From positions 3,432 through 9,333 of the forward strand of contig DAWB01000028.1 in assembly GCA_002505805.1 (NCBI GenBank): a stretch of DNA of 5,902 nt, given 5' to 3'. Positions 4,409 through 5,902 of the stretch are shown piece by piece. A program made the position numbers and the translations under genes. Origin of the DNA: Methanosaeta sp. UBA80 (GTDB taxonomy: Archaea; Halobacteriota; Methanosarcinia; Methanotrichales; Methanotrichaceae). Every line of letters begins with the position of its first letter. The stretch's first letter is position 1. The notes under the pieces are model-generated. The model ran no database searches and was not told the origin of the DNA. It worked only from the letters and a program-made list of their open reading frames with translations.

Positions 4409-5902
4409 ATGGCGTCCAATGATGCTCATAATCTGGTCGAGCCAGGCATCAATCTGAATGCTCCCACCTGCCCAAACAGAGAGCAGCGTGCACATGGCAT
4501 CAACGTCTGGTACGGCCAGGCATCTCAACTTCTGGTAGAGGCAAGAGAAGGAAAGCTTCAGGCCAGGGACCGCGACTTTCAGCAGACCTCAGGCTGCGCT
4601 CTGAACTTCTACCTGGCCGTGCGGCTCAATACCATCCGCGATGCAGCTGTAATCTACCATGCGCCCGTCGGATGCTCGGCATCATCTCTGGGGTATCGAG
4701 AGCTCTATCGACATGTTCCAGTGAGCTTGGGCAGGCCTGAGAACTATGATCTGCATTGGATCACGACCAACATCCAGGAGAACGATGTGGTTTACGGAGC
4801 AGGGAATAAGCTGCGCTATGCCATCCGGGAAGCAGAACGCAGGTACTCTCCCAAAGCCATATTCATCCTGACATCATGCACCTCAGGTGTCATCGGTGAG
4901 GATATAGAAGGAGCTGTGAACGAGCTTCAGCCCTATATCAGCGCTAAAATCGTCCCTGTTCACTGTGAGGGAGTGCGCTCCCGGCTGGTTCAGACTGGCT
5001 ATGATGCCTTCTGGCATGGCGTTCTAAAGTATCTTGTAAAAAAGCCGGAAAAGAAACAGACGGATCTGATAAATGTGGCCAGTATGCTCTCTTATACCTG
5101 GCAGGATCGCCTGGAGATCAAGAGAATTCTCGGAAAGGTTGGGCTGAGACCCAATTTCGTGCCAGAATTTGCGGCTGTGGATCAATTCGAACAGCTCTCT
5201 GAGGCGGCGGTTACTGCGCCGCTTTGCCCGACATACACCGATTATCTCTCAAAGGGGCTGGAGCAGGAATATGGTGTGCCCTATTTCCTCTATCCGTCTC
5301 CCATGGGCATTAGAAATACAGATGAATGGTTAAGAAAGATCGGCGAGTTCACAGGCAAAGAGAGCGAAGTAGAAAAAGTAATTGAAGAGGAGCATAAGAT
5401 CTGGCAGCCCAAGATCGACGCCATTCGAGAACAATTCTTGAGGCTTAAGGGCAATGGCGAGAAGCTAACCGTCTTGGGCTCGCTTGGACAGGGCAGGCTT
5501 TTGGCTCAACTGCCATTCTTCGAGGAGATAGGACTATCTTCGCCGGCAGCCATGTCTCAGGATTTTGATAACTTGATCCTGGATGAAGTAGAGCATCTGA
5601 TCGGAACGGTGGGGGATTTTAAAATCCTGGTCAACACCTTCCAGGCTGCTGAGCAGGCTCATGTAACCAGAGATCTTGATCCGGACATCGCCCTTACCTG
5701 CCCCTTCCAGGGCTGCTCATTCAAGAGAGAGAAAGGCCTGACCAGGATTCATTCCTTGCGTGCCGATGCTCATCCCCGCAGCACTCAGAGCGGCTATGCC
5801 GGAGCTGTAGCCTGCGCCAGTTTCCTGCTCCAGTCCTGGACGAGCAAGTCCTTCCAGAAGACCATGCTTGCCAAGACGGCAGATAGCTACAAAGACTGGT
5901 GG
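4409..5902 (+). CDS. Nitrogenase-like component 1 alpha subunit (NifD-like), partial 3' end
   Basis: 498 codons, open at the right edge. It starts at ATG 4409 behind GAGGTGA (4396-4402), one base after the Fe-protein stop, so the two are co-translated. Cys63 (QQTSGCALN), Cys89 (HAPVGCSAS) and Cys157 (LTSCTSGVIGEDI) match the P-cluster ligands Cys62, Cys88 and Cys154 of NifD. Cys273 in APLCPTY fits the cofactor ligand Cys275, and His448 in RIHSLRADAHP fits His442. The N-terminal CPNREQRA resembles the CxPN segment of NifD. Extra cysteines occur in TCPFQGCSFKR (431 and 436). These ligands argue for an alpha-type, catalytic subunit with a complex FeS cofactor, unlike CfbD or the dark-operative protochlorophyllide reductases, which lack them. 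A NifK-like partner is expected beyond the edge. Alignments were made by eye. Confidence 0.88.
   Translation, partial: MASNDAHNLVEPGINLNAPTCPNREQRAHGINVWYGQASQLLVEAREGKLQARDRDFQQTSGCALNFYLAVRLNTIRDAAVIYHAPVGCSASSLGYRELYRHVPVSLGRPENYDLHWITTNIQENDVVYGAGNKLRYAIREAERRYSPKAIFILTSCTSGVIGEDIEGAVNELQPYISAKIVPVHCEGVRSRLVQTGYDAFWHGVLKYLVKKPEKKQTDLINVASMLSYTWQDRLEIKRILGKVGLRPNFVPEFAAVDQFEQLSEAAVTAPLCPTYTDYLSKGLEQEYGVPYFLYPSPMGIRNTDEWLRKIGEFTGKESEVEKVIEEEHKIWQPKIDAIREQFLRLKGNGEKLTVLGSLGQGRLLAQLPFFEEIGLSSPAAMSQDFDNLILDEVEHLIGTVGDFKILVNTFQAAEQAHVTRDLDPDIALTCPFQGCSFKREKGLTRIHSLRADAHPRSTQSGYAGAVACASFLLQSWTSKSFQKTMLAKTADSYKDWW

Noticed and set aside
3478..5902. CfbC/CfbD of coenzyme F430 synthesis
   Set aside because: The D-like protein keeps counterparts of Cys275 and His442 as well as three P-cluster-type cysteines and is larger than CfbD, so a cofactor-bearing component 1 is more likely.
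1..5902. CRISPR array, tRNA, rRNA or insertion sequence
   Set aside because: No regularly spaced repeats, no cloverleaf or rRNA signature and no transposase or terminal inverted repeats were seen. The only long repeat is the 24-bp pair.

Overview
The window looks like archaeal, probably methanogen, DNA (Methanosarcinales, with a Methanothrix-like flavour). The grounds are GAGGTGA-type ribosome binding sites, an archaeal TATA box, a stand-alone Lrp/AsnC RAM-domain protein, a small winged-helix regulator of a kind known from euryarchaea, and a nitrogenase-like gene pair. The assignment is an inference from style and family content, not from a marker gene.

Layout. Bases 1-565 hold no convincing intact gene. 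They contain a possible decayed minus-strand reading frame that runs off the left edge, a doubtful plus-strand ORF, and one copy of a 24-bp repeat. Bases 566-1471 hold a broken chimera. Its front is the N-terminal two thirds of a 2-hydroxyacyl-CoA dehydratase-type activator ATPase (HgdC/YjiL-like). Its back is the last ~100 residues of the partner reductase (HgdB/YjiM, double-cubane-cluster protein), joined in frame, and there is an internal TGA. Bases 1576-1995 hold a secreted OB-fold-like protein interrupted by one TAA. A stem-loop with a T7 tract ends this block at about 2066.

Bases 2084-2693 look intact: a TATA box, a small unknown ORF, and a stand-alone RAM-domain protein behind a good ribosome binding site. 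A GC-rich hairpin follows. Bases 2912-3133 encode a small winged-helix regulator on the minus strand, divergent from a nitrogenase-like operon. That operon starts near 3478 with an Fe-protein (NifH-like), followed one base later by a component-1 alpha-like subunit (NifD-like) that is cut by the right edge.

How it fits together. The NifH/NifD-like pair is the functional core. The Fe-protein has all the residues needed for a MgATP-driven 4Fe-4S electron donor. The NifD-like protein keeps the three P-cluster-type cysteines and counterparts of both cofactor ligands (Cys275 and His442 of MoFe protein). There are no nifI1/nifI2 genes between H and D and no visible NrpR-type operator, so it is more likely a nitrogenase-like reductase than a standard N2-fixing operon. 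The divergent winged-helix protein is the obvious candidate regulator, and the shared intergenic region is rich in TTGATA/TATCAA hexamers, some overlapping the likely promoters. The decaying upstream block is the relic of a second ATP-driven FeS reductase system (activator plus double-cubane protein).
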